Origin: Syntrophus aciditrophicus SB
GTDB lineage: Bacteria; Desulfobacterota; Syntrophia; Syntrophales; Syntrophaceae
Length of the DNA: 64,000 bases
Direction of reading: 5' to 3'
Assembly (NCBI RefSeq): GCF_000013405.1
Contig: NC_007759.1
Coordinates: forward strand, 2,791,001 to 2,855,000
Positions 27,450 through 36,848 of the stretch are shown one piece after another. The notes under the pieces were generated by a model. It was not told the origin of the DNA. It was given only the letters and a program-made list of their open reading frames with translations, and did no database searches. The stretch's first letter is position 1; each line of letters begins with the position of its first letter. Both the position numbers and the translations under genes were made by a program.

Positions 27450-28661
27450 TCAAAGGGAATTGTCCAGTCTGACAGCCTCCGTCAGGTGGTCGGAAAAATC
27501 GGGAATGGCCGCCCGAACTCGAACCCAGGCGGGAAGCATGGGGATTCCCACGGGATTCCGGGTGTATTCTTCCGTCGCAATTTGCAGGGAGCTGACGAAG
27601 ATTTCAGCCGCCTCGATCTCCGCGTGCCTGTCGTGGATCAATCCGTTGATCATGGCCAGAGCGTGATACTTTTCGATGGCGATCCGGGATTCTTCTATGT
27701 AAGCTGTATAAAGGGTTCGGAAAAACGACTGGCTCATGAGAATGCCGTCCTGGCTCAGGATGCGGAAAAGGGCCGCGGCAATGTCGGTCGCCATGCGGAT
27801 CAGCCCGGTTTCCGGCTGGGTTTTGTCCAGGACCTGATGCTTATGCTCATAGGATTCGGTAATTTCCACCTGGCAGATGCGATTGGCGGAAGTGCGCTGA
27901 TACACTTCGCTCAGGAGGGAAATCTCGAGCCCCCAGGTCGGCGAAACGCGAATGCCCCGCGCCAGAGAACTGATCAGGGCGAATTCACCCGAAAGGGGAT
28001 AGCGGAAATTGCCGAGGTACTCCAGAAAGGGATTGTAGGTGAGGATCCGCTTCAGCGTCCGGATCAGGGGAATATAGAAAAGACGGGTGGCCCTGCCATA
28101 GAGACGGTCTCCCACCCGCGCGTAATACCCCTTGCTGAATTCCAGGTCGATGGCAGGATGAACGACCGGATAAACCAGGCGGGCGAGAAAATCCCTATTA
28201 TAATTCAGAATATCCGAATCGTGCAGGGCGATGGCGTAAACATCTTCATCGGCAAGAACATATCCCAGAGTCATCCAGACGGATCGTCCCTTTCCGGGTC
28301 GTTGAATGTCAAAATCATTGGCCGCCAGTTCCCGATACAATTCCTGCATCCGCGGGCCGTCGTGCCAGACCACATGGACCTCCGTGGGAATAACGGACAT
28401 CAGTTCCCTCGCCCGCTGGAATTGCCGCTCATCCGCTCTGTCCAGCGACAGGACGATTTTTTTGAGGTAGCGGACCTGTTTCAGCTCCTCGATAATGACT
28501 GGCATGGAGGGCGTTTCAAATTCGGAAAACAGGGCCGGAAGAAGGAGCACCGTATGGCGCTTTCTGGTAATCGCCACCAGTTCCTCATCGATTTCTCCAG
28601 GAGGCCTCTCCTTCAACCTCTGCAACGTGGTAATCATACCGTGCTGATAGAAATCAGCCAT
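27450..28661 (-). CDS. gpgS: Glucosyl-3-phosphoglycerate synthase-like glycosyltransferase (GT81)
   Basis: 403 residues with a GT-A fold. It should transfer glucose from an NDP-glucose to 3-phosphoglycerate, the first step to the compatible solute glucosylglycerate. Evidence: the N-terminal DFYQHGMITTLQRL motif, GKGRSVWMTLGYVLADEDVY, the metal-binding LHDSDIL, and the acceptor-loop RYPLSGEFALIS with WGLEISLLSEVY. These match the GpgS/MpgS family from memory. It is last in a minus-strand operon, one base after the second glycosyltransferase. Mannosyl-3-phosphoglycerate synthesis is the main alternative, but the sequence looks more like GpgS. Confidence 0.85.
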   Translation of the reverse strand: MADFYQHGMITTLQRLKERPPGEIDEELVAITRKRHTVLLLPALFSEFETPSMPVIIEELKQVRYLKKIVLSLDRADERQFQRARELMSVIPTEVHVVWHDGPRMQELYRELAANDFDIQRPGKGRSVWMTLGYVLADEDVYAIALHDSDILNYNRDFLARLVYPVVHPAIDLEFSKGYYARVGDRLYGRATRLFYIPLIRTLKRILTYNPFLEYLGNFRYPLSGEFALISSLARGIRVSPTWGLEISLLSEVYQRTSANRICQVEITESYEHKHQVLDKTQPETGLIRMATDIAAALFRILSQDGILMSQSFFRTLYTAYIEESRIAIEKYHALAMINGLIHDRHAEIEAAEIFVSSLQIATEEYTRNPVGIPMLPAWVRVRAAIPDFSDHLTEAVRLDNSL

Positions 28662-28662
28662 C

Positions 28663-29922
28663 TCATCTTCCTCCTTTCTGTTTCCAGATTTTGACCATAT
28701 AGTCCTTCAGGCGCTCGAAGGCTTCGGCCTGAACCTCGAAATGGGCCTCCGCCTCCGCCGGACTTTTATCCCGCAGTTCATTGACCAGAGAGGCGACGCG
28801 CCCGTAATAGAGGGGCGCCAGGGTGTCCAGGACCTTGAAACGCTGCCGCGGTGTGGCGTGGAATGCCCCGGCGTAGCGGTAAACCGTGCGGACCCACGTA
28901 TCAATAGGCAGGAAGAACTGATCCCCTGAATCGACTTCTCCCAGTTTGCGGACGATTTCATAATCTTGTTCGTCGATGATATTCCGCCAGACCGTACCGA
29001 AATTTTGCAAACCAACCTTGAAGTATTCGATGAGGTTTTCCTGAGAGATATCAAACGCCGGCGGCTCCTGCCCGACAAACTCCCCCAGGGAGGGAACATC
29101 CCGGGATCTGCGGATCTTCAGCCAATAGTCCTCATACCGCTCCATCAACTGGAAGGTGGTCCCCACCACCTGACGGAACATGGGCCCCAGGTCCGCAGAG
29201 GGATCCTTCTGCCCGTGGATCTTGGCGCCGAGTTTCGCCTGGCAGATCCGGAACCCGCCGACGATGGCCGAGGTCGTCATCCAGATGTCGACCCCGAATT
29301 TGGCCACATCCGTTTCCCAGACATCCTGTTCTAGATAGAATTTGATCAGTGCCGGCGACACCCCGAAATCCCCACCGATGGGTTGCCGGATCTTTTTCCC
29401 ATACAGGGCCCTTGTCAGGTTATAGGCAATCGTGTTGGTGATGGTTCCATCCAGCTTGAAGCGTTTGTAGTCGGGAGCGACAAAATCGTAGCCCTCGATG
29501 ACCGGATCCAGAATATTCCGGATCCATTCCGGCGTTATGGAAAGCAGGTCGGAATCGAAGACCGCGATGGCCCGGGCCTTCAGGAAGGAGGCGACTTCAA
29601 AAACAGCCCGCAGGCCGGAACCCTTGCCGTGGCTTCCCCGGTAAACGGTCACGACGCTCTCGATATTATAGGATTTCGGATCGATCGCCCGGGCCAGATC
29701 CCGGGTATCGTCCGTAGAGCCCCCATCGGAAACCATGACCAGGGCCTTCCTGTCCCGATAGTAGCGATCCAGTCCCGAGATGATGATTTGAACAACCTGG
29801 GCGATGGTGTCGCCGCTGTCGTAGGAGGGAACGCCGATGACGATATCGGCGGTTCCGAGCTGTTCGATCTTTGTTCGGACGTGCGGCCTTAACGCCGTGG
29901 AAAATCGTATTGCCGTGCTCAT
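28663..29922 (-). CDS. GT-A glycosyltransferase resembling mannosylglycerate synthase
   Basis: 419 residues. The N-terminal 240 are a GT2-like GT-A domain: DIVIGVPSYDSGDTIAQVVQ, VSDGGSTDDTRDLA, a GKGSGLRAVFE loop and the DxD in AVFDSDLLSITPEWIR. IRQPIGGDFGVS and the following VDIWMTT parallel the acceptor-site motifs of mannosylglycerate synthase (GT78) and GpgS. A helical C-terminal extension of about 170 residues follows. It overlaps the glycerate kinase by four bases and is almost touching gpgS. A likely role is adding a second sugar to glucosyl(phospho)glycerate, for example making mannosylglucosylglycerate, or making mannosylglycerate directly. The donor and acceptor are inferred from neighbours only. 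Confidence 0.75.
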   Translation of the reverse strand: MSTAIRFSTALRPHVRTKIEQLGTADIVIGVPSYDSGDTIAQVVQIIISGLDRYYRDRKALVMVSDGGSTDDTRDLARAIDPKSYNIESVVTVYRGSHGKGSGLRAVFEVASFLKARAIAVFDSDLLSITPEWIRNILDPVIEGYDFVAPDYKRFKLDGTITNTIAYNLTRALYGKKIRQPIGGDFGVSPALIKFYLEQDVWETDVAKFGVDIWMTTSAIVGGFRICQAKLGAKIHGQKDPSADLGPMFRQVVGTTFQLMERYEDYWLKIRRSRDVPSLGEFVGQEPPAFDISQENLIEYFKVGLQNFGTVWRNIIDEQDYEIVRKLGEVDSGDQFFLPIDTWVRTVYRYAGAFHATPRQRFKVLDTLAPLYYGRVASLVNELRDKSPAEAEAHFEVQAEAFERLKDYMVKIWKQKGGR

Positions 29923-31235
29923 GATCCGTTACCTCCAATCAGCAAGATGGCTATATCCATGACATTTGTTCCGGTCGGGCCGGTGACGATCAGCCCTCCG
30001 GTCTGTTTGAAAAATCGGAAGGAATCATTCCGCTCCAGAAAGTCGTCGATGGAAAGACCGAGCTCCCCGGCACGCTTCGATATTTCCGCATCGGCCAGCG
30101 CCCCCGCGGCCTCGGTGTTGCCGTCGATGCCGTCCGTCCCGGCGCTCAGCAGAAGCAACCCCGGGATATTGCCGATCTCCTTCAGAGCCGCCAGGCACAG
30201 TTCCTGATTCCGTCCCCCTTTCCCGTTTCCCCGGACTGTCACTGTCGTCTCTCCACCGAAAAGCAGACAGACAGGGAGGTTCGAAGATTCACGGGTCTGC
30301 CTGATCTCTCTGCCGAGCGCGATGAGAGCCTTCGCAACGTCCCGCGCCTCTCCATGAAGGCGGGATGTCATAATCCATGTTTTCATCCCGAGAGATTCCG
30401 CCTTCATCTTCGCTTTTTTCAGGGCCTTTCGATTGCTGCCGATCACGAAATGGTCGATGCGGGGGTTCTCCTCCTTCGGCGTTTCTTCCTGTTCCCCGGC
30501 TCGCGTCCTTTCCATCAGGTTCCGAACGACCGGGGGCAGCTTTTCCCATAGACCATACCGGGACAGGATTTCGCAGACATCCCTGCCGGAGGATCGGTCT
30601 TTATAAAGCGGGGCGGAACCGATGGTCTCCAGGTCGTCCCCGATGACGTCGGAGATGACCAGAACGACCCCCCGCGCCTTTGTCATTCTCCCCAGCCGTC
30701 CGCCCTTGATCAGGGACAGATGCTTTCTTACCGCGTTCATCCCGTCGACCGGCACGCCCGCCCGAAGAAGCAATTTCGACGTTTCCTGAAGATCGGCTAT
30801 ACTCAACGGGGGAAGCGGCTTCTCGATCAGGGCGGAAGTCCCGCCGGAAAGAAGGTAGATAAAAAAGTCGTCCTCCGACAGCCCGGCAAGGCCCTTAATA
30901 ATCATTTCCGCGGCGGCGGCGCTTCGGGAGTCGGGAATTGGATGAGAACCCACAACGACGCGAATCCGATCCAGTTGCCCCTCGACGTTGGATACCACCA
31001 CCCCGCCGGCAATCCGGTCTCCCAGGGCTTCCACCGCCGCTTTTGCGGAGCCGACGGAAGCCTTGCCGCTTCCAAAGACGAAAAGATTCCGCATGCCTGC
31101 GAGAGGATATCCGCGGTTCGCAACAATCAGCTCGTCTCCCAGAATGGCCAGGTTTTCCCGAATAAGGCTCTCCGGGAGCACCGCTCTCAGCGCCTCGGAA
31201 AAGATCTCAGATGCGGTCTGTCTGAAAAAGTTCAT
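29919..31235 (-). CDS. Glycerate kinase (MOFRL/GckA-TtuD type)
   Basis: 438 residues, full length for the type II glycerate kinases that usually form 2-phosphoglycerate from D-glycerate and ATP. Motifs: FVFGSGKASVGSAKAAVEAL, VVGSHPIPDSRSAAAAEMII, LLSGGTSALIEKP, a lysine-containing VRKHLSLIKGGRL, and the MOFRL domain (LLFGGETTVTVRGNGKGGRN, then SAGTDGIDGNTEAAGA). Its 5' end overlaps the phosphatase gene by 29 bases, and its stop overlaps the next start by four. In this operon it probably recovers glycerate released when glucosylglycerate is broken down; the GH13_18 phosphorylase at 42.2 kb would release it. Confidence 0.93.
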   Translation of the reverse strand: MNFFRQTASEIFSEALRAVLPESLIRENLAILGDELIVANRGYPLAGMRNLFVFGSGKASVGSAKAAVEALGDRIAGGVVVSNVEGQLDRIRVVVGSHPIPDSRSAAAAEMIIKGLAGLSEDDFFIYLLSGGTSALIEKPLPPLSIADLQETSKLLLRAGVPVDGMNAVRKHLSLIKGGRLGRMTKARGVVLVISDVIGDDLETIGSAPLYKDRSSGRDVCEILSRYGLWEKLPPVVRNLMERTRAGEQEETPKEENPRIDHFVIGSNRKALKKAKMKAESLGMKTWIMTSRLHGEARDVAKALIALGREIRQTRESSNLPVCLLFGGETTVTVRGNGKGGRNQELCLAALKEIGNIPGLLLLSAGTDGIDGNTEAAGALADAEISKRAGELGLSIDDFLERNDSFRFFKQTGGLIVTGPTGTNVMDIAILLIGGNGS

Positions 31236-32031
31236 CGAGAATTCTCCTCATTGCCTCGTTCCATCCCCGACAGCCGGATTCCCTGGCCTTCACGAGTCCA
31301 GGCAGGGAAACGTCCAGAAAACCCCGTTCCGCATGGGGGATGAGAACGGGAATGTCCACAGTCTGCAGCAGAGGCAGATCGTTCTCACTGTCGCCGATCC
31401 CGATGGCGATGTGCCCGCCGCCATCGTTGCGCCGATAGATGTCCCGAACGCCGCGCACGGCAGCCCCCTTGTCCTGCCCGGCGCCGATGAGGTGATAAAA
31501 CCTTCCGCCGCGGACAATTTTCATCCCCTTCTGCTTCACCAGACCCTCCAGCGCAGGAAGATCCTCGACGGATTCCAGCAGAAAGGGTTCCGAGAATTCC
31601 CGGACCTTCGCCCGCCGCGCCTCGGCAGTGGAGAGCCCCGTCAGCCAGGCGACCTCTTCAGGAGAAAGATCGCCGTAGCCGGTGATTTTGAAGCGGCTCT
31701 TCATCGTCACGAAGACGCCGCGAATCCGATCATAGGGAACCCCCAGGGCCAGAACGACAAAATCCCCGTCCTTCAGGCATTCCCCGGAAAAAGAGAAGCC
31801 ACGGTAATTCCCCGGAAAGAAGATTCCCCCGCCGTTCTCCACAATAAACGGCTCCCGTATCCTCATCGCATCCTGAAGACGCTCCACCTCGCTGCGCGTC
31901 TTGCTGGTCACAAAAATCAGGGGAATACGCGCCTCCCGGAGCCTGTCCAGCGAAGGCCGGGCTCCTTCGAAGGAGTAGTCGTCGTGATTCAGCAGGCTGC
32001 CATCCAGATCCGTAAAGATGATGATTTTCAT
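31207..32031 (-). CDS. HAD phosphatase of the mannosyl-3-phosphoglycerate phosphatase family
   Basis: About 274 residues from the start at 32031; a 13-residue longer frame would run into the DUF389 stop. HAD motif I (IIFTDLDGSLLNHDDYSF) opens the protein, motif II lies in LIFVTSKTRSEVE, and motif IV is GIGDSENDLPLLQTVD. The VENGGGIFFP and YHLIGAGQDKGAAVRGVRDI segments are typical of MpgP/GpgP enzymes. It should remove phosphate from glucosyl-3-phosphoglycerate (or the mannosyl derivative) made by the downstream synthases. It starts four bases after the DUF389 stop, within a six-gene operon. Confidence 0.9.
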   Translation of the reverse strand: MKIIIFTDLDGSLLNHDDYSFEGARPSLDRLREARIPLIFVTSKTRSEVERLQDAMRIREPFIVENGGGIFFPGNYRGFSFSGECLKDGDFVVLALGVPYDRIRGVFVTMKSRFKITGYGDLSPEEVAWLTGLSTAEARRAKVREFSEPFLLESVEDLPALEGLVKQKGMKIVRGGRFYHLIGAGQDKGAAVRGVRDIYRRNDGGGHIAIGIGDSENDLPLLQTVDIPVLIPHAERGFLDVSLPGLVKARESGCRGWNEAMRRILDELFQTDRI

Positions 32032-32035
32032 ACCG

Positions 32036-33679
32036 TCACGATCCACTTTCCGGCGCAGGGGTAAGAACAATTTTTACCGCAGGCCTTCCGGCTGCTTTCG
32101 CCGCGATGTTTTTTCTTATCTGCGAAGGGGCGACACGGCATTCCGTGCTCAGGAAGGCTGCAAGAGCCGCGGCCCGTTCGTTGGCTAAACGGATCCGTTC
32201 CTTGTATGGAATGTTCGCTTCCGCGATCGTTTCCAGCACGACATGAATCCGGTCATTGCGCCCGAAGGCATCCTTCAGGGGTTCCAGTTCTTTTTTCATT
32301 GACTCCGTCAAGTTTACAGACTTTGCATCAAAAAAAAGAACAGGGACAAAGGGAACCGTTTCCACGCTGAGGCGAACCGGCGTATTCAGCGAGGAACTGA
32401 AAAATTTTTCGAGCCACGTCAATTCCTCATTCGACAAGGGGGAATCCCGTCTGATCTTCAACCTGAGCAGCACCGAGGAGTTCTTATCCTGAAAGGCCAC
32501 GGAGAAATCCGTAATTTTAGACGGCGAAAGAAGGTCTTCCGCCCTGGCGGACGCCTGACGGATCACTGGAAGAATGCTGTTCCGCGCTTCCCGAAGGATT
32601 TCCGCTGACGGCTTTGGAGGAACCATCACAGTTCTGGTTTGCACTTCCGGCGGAATCAATCCCTTGGGCATCACCTTGACCTGCTCGACATGAAGCAGGG
32701 CCTTTCGTTTCAGGATGTTGCCAATATTCCTTTCAGCCTGTTCCAGTTCGTTTTCCTTCATATAATCGACCGTATTGACGACGGCTTCGATTTCCAGCCG
32801 GCGTTCCTCCCCTTCGAAAAATTGGAACGTGACGAGTCGAGAACGTTTTTCCCGGTTGAATTCCTGCTTTAACGAGTTTTCAATATTCTTTTTCAACTTG
32901 ATCTCGGACACGCCTTTGGAGAGGGTATAAACCAGCGGAGCGGAAATCAGCAGAAGAACGGAGGAAAGCAGAACAAGACGGCGCTTCAATTTTCTGGCGT
33001 CTTCATCGTCTTTCAGACCGGGACGAAACCCGTAGAGATAAAAAACAAGGCAGGTCGAGAGAACAATGGCGACGAAATTGGTAAAAAAGAGAAAAAAGGC
33101 GCCTGAGGCAATCGCGAAGTATCCGTTCCCAATGCCGAACCCCGTCACGCTCAGAGGAGGAATGACGGCGGTGGCGATGGCCACTCCGGGAACGATCGTC
33201 AGATAGTTCTTCTTCGTGCAGATGGCAGCGGCTCCTGCCGTTCCGGAAAGAAAGGCGATCAGCAGATCGAAGATGTTTGGCGTCGTTCGGACGCTGATTT
33301 CCCGGGTAACTTCATCGAGGGGGGATAGATAGGAAGCCAGGGCGGCGACAAAGACCGTTAAAAGTACACTGATGATGATCTTTCGAAGAGATTTCTCCCA
33401 GACGAAAGAATCCCCCGTGATGAAAGCGAAACCAAAGCTCAGAATTGGACCCATGAGCGGCGAAATCAGCATGGCGCCGATAATGACGGGGGCGCTGTTG
33501 ACCAGGAGACCGCTGAGGGCGATGAGGTTGGCCAGCGTGAGGATCGTAAAAAACCCGACCGAGATCTCCACTTCGCCGTAAATGTTTTTCGTGATCTCCT
33601 GTTGATTGACAGCGGGGACCATGCCGCGCAGCCGGCGGTTGATTCGATATTCCATTCTTTTCAACAGATTGCCGTCCAT
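32036..33679 (-). CDS. DUF389 membrane protein with a C-terminal OmpA-like domain
   Basis: 547 residues. The N-terminal 250 form a DUF389 membrane unit of about six helices, with VNSAPVIIGAMLISPLMGPI, FLSGTAGAAAICTKKN and IATAVIPPLSVTGFGIG. The remaining ~300 residues are soluble. The last 120 resemble an OmpA/MotB peptidoglycan-binding fold (NLTESMKKELEPLKDAF, then RIRLANERAAALAAFL). The function of DUF389 is unknown; the extra domain suggests contact with the cell wall. It lies between a P-type ATPase (11 bases upstream) and the osmolyte genes, so a role in sensing or transport during osmotic stress is plausible but unproven. Confidence 0.85.
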   Translation of the reverse strand: MDGNLLKRMEYRINRRLRGMVPAVNQQEITKNIYGEVEISVGFFTILTLANLIALSGLLVNSAPVIIGAMLISPLMGPILSFGFAFITGDSFVWEKSLRKIIISVLLTVFVAALASYLSPLDEVTREISVRTTPNIFDLLIAFLSGTAGAAAICTKKNYLTIVPGVAIATAVIPPLSVTGFGIGNGYFAIASGAFFLFFTNFVAIVLSTCLVFYLYGFRPGLKDDEDARKLKRRLVLLSSVLLLISAPLVYTLSKGVSEIKLKKNIENSLKQEFNREKRSRLVTFQFFEGEERRLEIEAVVNTVDYMKENELEQAERNIGNILKRKALLHVEQVKVMPKGLIPPEVQTRTVMVPPKPSAEILREARNSILPVIRQASARAEDLLSPSKITDFSVAFQDKNSSVLLRLKIRRDSPLSNEELTWLEKFFSSSLNTPVRLSVETVPFVPVLFFDAKSVNLTESMKKELEPLKDAFGRNDRIHVVLETIAEANIPYKERIRLANERAAALAAFLSTECRVAPSQIRKNIAAKAAGRPAVKIVLTPAPESGS

Positions 33680-33690
33680 GGAAACCTTCC

Positions 33691-36375
33691 TCAGTTCCGG
33701 TTGGTATAGCGCTTCTCAACACCTACAATCAGCATGACCAGAATCGATACGGCCAGGATTCGGATCCAGGACCCGATACCGATGGGTGCACTCTGGAAAG
33801 CGGTGTTCATAACCGGCACATACGTGAACAGGATCTGCAGAACCACCATGACGGCGCATCCGCCGAATATCCAGGGATTGGAAAAGAATCCGATTTTAAA
33901 GACGGATTTCGTCAGCGACCGGCAGTTGAAAAGATAAAAGAGTTCCACCATCACGAACAGATTGACGGCCACTGTCCGCGCCTCCGTGATTTCCGCTCCT
34001 GAGGCCAGTTCCCATTTGAAGAGTCCGAAGGCTCCAAGAACCATCAGACCTCCCACCATCAGCATCCTCCGTATAAGCATCGGGGTTAAGATGGGCTCCG
34101 CAGGCAGCCGGGGAGGACGATCCATGATGTCCCACTCCTTTGGCTCGAAGACGAGCATCAGGCCGAGCAGGACGGCCGTGGTCATATTGATCCAAAGAAT
34201 CTGAACCGCGAGGATGGGCAGCAAGGTCCCCAGAAACACAGCCGCCAGGATCACCAGTCCTTCACCGATGTTGGTGGGCAGGGTCCAGACGATGAACTTG
34301 GTGAGGTTGTCAAACGTCCCGCGGCCCTCCTCCACAGCGGCCTCGATGGAAGCGAAGTTGTCATCCGTGAGCACCATATCTGCGGCCTCCTTGGCGACAT
34401 CGGTGCCGGTGATTCCCATGGCGACGCCGATGTCGGCACGCTTCAGCGCAGGAGCGTCGTTGACCCCGTCGCCGGTCATGGCCACGATATGACCATTGGC
34501 CTGAAGGGCCTCCACAAGGCGGAGTTTCTGCTCAGGGGCAACCCGGGCATAGACGGATACATCTTCAACGGTTTCAAGCAGTTCCGTATCGCTCATATCC
34601 GCCAGTTCCCGACCTGTAACCACCTTCTCCGCGTGAGCGAGGCCGATCTGACCGGCGATGGCCGAGGCCGTGAGTGCGTGGTCGCCGGTAATCATCTTGA
34701 CGCGTATTCCGGCGCTGTGACAGTTTCTGACCGCTTCCACCGCTTCTGCCCGCGGCGGATCGATCATGCCCTGCAGGCCCAGAAAAATCATGCCCTCAGC
34801 CACATCCTCATGGAAGATTTTCTGTTTTTCTTCCGGAAGCTCCATCCGGGCAAAGGCCAGGACGCGCAAGCCTCTGGCAGCCATGGCTTCCACGGCGTCC
34901 AGGATCGCCCCCGTATCGAGATTCGCCGGTTCCCCATCTGATGAAAGAACTCTCCGACACCTCTCCAGCATGGCTTCAACCGAACCTTTTGCATACACGA
35001 CATGCCCCCCTTCCGGAGCGGCATGGAGGGTAGCCATGTACTGGTGCTCGGACTCGAACGGGATGCTATCGAGGCGCGGCCATTTTTCGTTTATCTCCCG
35101 GTCGGAGAGACCACCTTTGGCGGCCGCCGCCAGCAGAGCGCCCTCGGTGGGGTCGCCCTGAACGGTCCAGCGTTCCTCCTTTTCGACAACCAGGCTGTCG
35201 TTGCACAACAGGCCGCACCGGAGGCATTCCGTAAGTGCCACAGGAAAATCACCAGGAACTTCTCCGGCAGACGTCAGGATTTTGCCGGCAGGTTCGTAGC
35301 CCCCGCCGGTTACTTTGAATAAGGCCGAACCCGCCATAATCTCCTGGACGGTCATCTGGTTTTCCGTGAGCGTCCCCGTCTTGTCCGAACAGATGACCGT
35401 TGTGCTGCCCAGTGTCTCAACCGCGGGAAGCTTGCGGATAATTGCCTGCTTGCGGGCCATCCTCGCCACACCGATGGCCAGCGTAATGGTCATGGCGGCG
35501 GGCAGTCCCTCGGGAATGGCGCTTACAGCCAGGGCCACGGCCGCCATGAACATGTCGAGGGCGCTCTGCCCCCGAAAAACCCCAACACCAAATGTAACCG
35601 CTGCCAGAGCGAGGATGACATAGAGGAGAACCTTGCTGAACCGGGCAATCTTCCGAAGCAGAGGCGTCTCCAGCTCCTCCGTGGTGGCGAGAAGCTCGGA
35701 AATCCGGCCCACTTCCGTGGCATCTCCAATTGCGACCACAATGCCAACCGCCTGCCCGTAGGTAACCAGGGAAGACCCATAGACCATATTTCTCCTGTCC
35801 GCCAGAATCGTATCATGGGGAAGGATCTTATCGCATTTTTCCACGGCCACGGACTCTCCCGTAAGCGCCGATTCATCGACATGGAGATCCCGAACCGAGA
35901 TCAGACGCATATCGGCGGGAACCTTATCGCCGGACTGAAGAAGAACGATATCGCCGGGCGCCACTTCAGCCGAAGAAATCCGCCGCTTCTCACCCGAACG
36001 CAGGACCGTGGCCTCAGTAACCATCGTCCTGGCAAGTGCCTCCATGGCCTTGACGGCCTTGGACTCCTGGAGAAAACCGATTATGGAATTGACGAGAACC
36101 ACCCCGAAGATGACCCCGGCATCGACCCATTCCTGAAGCAGAAGGGTGATCACGGTGGCAGCCAGGAGGATATAGACCAGAGGCTGGTGAAACTGGAGGA
36201 GGAAACGAAGCAGCGGGCCCTTCCCCTTCTTCGTCGTCAGAACATTGTAGCCGAATTGTTCACGCCGGTGATCGACCTCGAAGAGATCAAGTCCCTGATC
36301 CTTATTGCCGTCCAGAAGATCGATCACTTCCTCGGCCGGAAGGTAGTGCCAGTGGCGCCCGATCAGATTGTCCAT
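33691..36375 (-). CDS. Cation-transporting P-type ATPase (Ca2+/PacL-like, P2 group)
   Basis: 894 residues, full length. The actuator motif LTGESVAVEK, the phosphorylation site CSDKTGTLTENQ (Asp331), MITGDHALTASAIAGQIG and GDGVNDAPALKRADIGVAMG are all intact. Helix 4 carries AIPEGLPAAMTITLAIGV, and helix 6 carries ILWINMTTAVLLGLML. The pattern is that of Ca2+- or Na+-type P2 pumps; the transported ion cannot be fixed from sequence. It is the first gene of the operon that continues through DUF389 to gpgS, an unusual link of an ion pump with osmolyte synthesis. Confidence 0.93.
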   Translation of the reverse strand: MDNLIGRHWHYLPAEEVIDLLDGNKDQGLDLFEVDHRREQFGYNVLTTKKGKGPLLRFLLQFHQPLVYILLAATVITLLLQEWVDAGVIFGVVLVNSIIGFLQESKAVKAMEALARTMVTEATVLRSGEKRRISSAEVAPGDIVLLQSGDKVPADMRLISVRDLHVDESALTGESVAVEKCDKILPHDTILADRRNMVYGSSLVTYGQAVGIVVAIGDATEVGRISELLATTEELETPLLRKIARFSKVLLYVILALAAVTFGVGVFRGQSALDMFMAAVALAVSAIPEGLPAAMTITLAIGVARMARKQAIIRKLPAVETLGSTTVICSDKTGTLTENQMTVQEIMAGSALFKVTGGGYEPAGKILTSAGEVPGDFPVALTECLRCGLLCNDSLVVEKEERWTVQGDPTEGALLAAAAKGGLSDREINEKWPRLDSIPFESEHQYMATLHAAPEGGHVVYAKGSVEAMLERCRRVLSSDGEPANLDTGAILDAVEAMAARGLRVLAFARMELPEEKQKIFHEDVAEGMIFLGLQGMIDPPRAEAVEAVRNCHSAGIRVKMITGDHALTASAIAGQIGLAHAEKVVTGRELADMSDTELLETVEDVSVYARVAPEQKLRLVEALQANGHIVAMTGDGVNDAPALKRADIGVAMGITGTDVAKEAADMVLTDDNFASIEAAVEEGRGTFDNLTKFIVWTLPTNIGEGLVILAAVFLGTLLPILAVQILWINMTTAVLLGLMLVFEPKEWDIMDRPPRLPAEPILTPMLIRRMLMVGGLMVLGAFGLFKWELASGAEITEARTVAVNLFVMVELFYLFNCRSLTKSVFKIGFFSNPWIFGGCAVMVVLQILFTYVPVMNTAFQSAPIGIGSWIRILAVSILVMLIVGVEKRYTNRN

Positions 36376-36848
36376 AGTTCTGCGCTCCTTTCAACTCTTA
36401 AGAGGTTGGGAAAACAGGATGTTCAGAACTCTTTTTATTATAACACGATATGAAGTTTGAAAAATTGACTTGTCGTTAAAAAACCGGCTACACTGAACCC
36501 TGATTATGATAATGGCATAGAATGTGATGAAGGTATTTGAATATTAATCTTTATATTACAGAATATGGTTTTGTAAATCAACTTCTCTATATGCCTCCCG
36601 GCCGTTTCCGTCGTTTAACGGGCGGTTTCCCTCGGCGTTGAAATCGAAAGAAAACAATCTCTCTTCCGTCCCTTCGTGTCCCTCTTTTCTTTCATCCCGA
36701 AAGCGTCGCTTCTTCTCCATCTACAGAATAATCTATCGAATATCTTATCTTTTTCTGTTTTTTCTTGACATGGCCCTTGAAATCTTTATTTTCCTACAAG
36801 AATTATTCTAACATGAAATGTTTCTACTGAAATGATCCATCATTAAAC
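36376..36848. other. Promoter region between the ATPase operon and ablAB
   Basis: About 470 bases, very A/T-rich, with no gene. It holds a TTGACA box (36765-36770) and the MarR-type palindrome near 36800, whose layout matches the region before marR at 49.7 kb. The divergent ATPase operon promoter should also be here but was not pinpointed. Confidence 0.6.
36765..36813 (+). promoter_or_regulatory. ablAB promoter with MarR-type operator
   Basis: TTGACA at 36765-36770 is followed 24 bases later by TACAAGAATTATTCTAACA (36795-36813), whose core AGAAT-T-ATTCT is a perfect palindrome. The same TTGACAT plus TACAAGAATAATTCTTACA arrangement precedes the marR gene at 49694-49744. The -10 box is not clear; the operator would overlap the transcription start. 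Confidence 0.6.

Noticed and set aside
27486-28694. Long plus-strand ORF opposite gpgS
   Set aside because: The minus frame encodes a clear GT81 enzyme in a tight operon; the plus frame is a codon-bias shadow.
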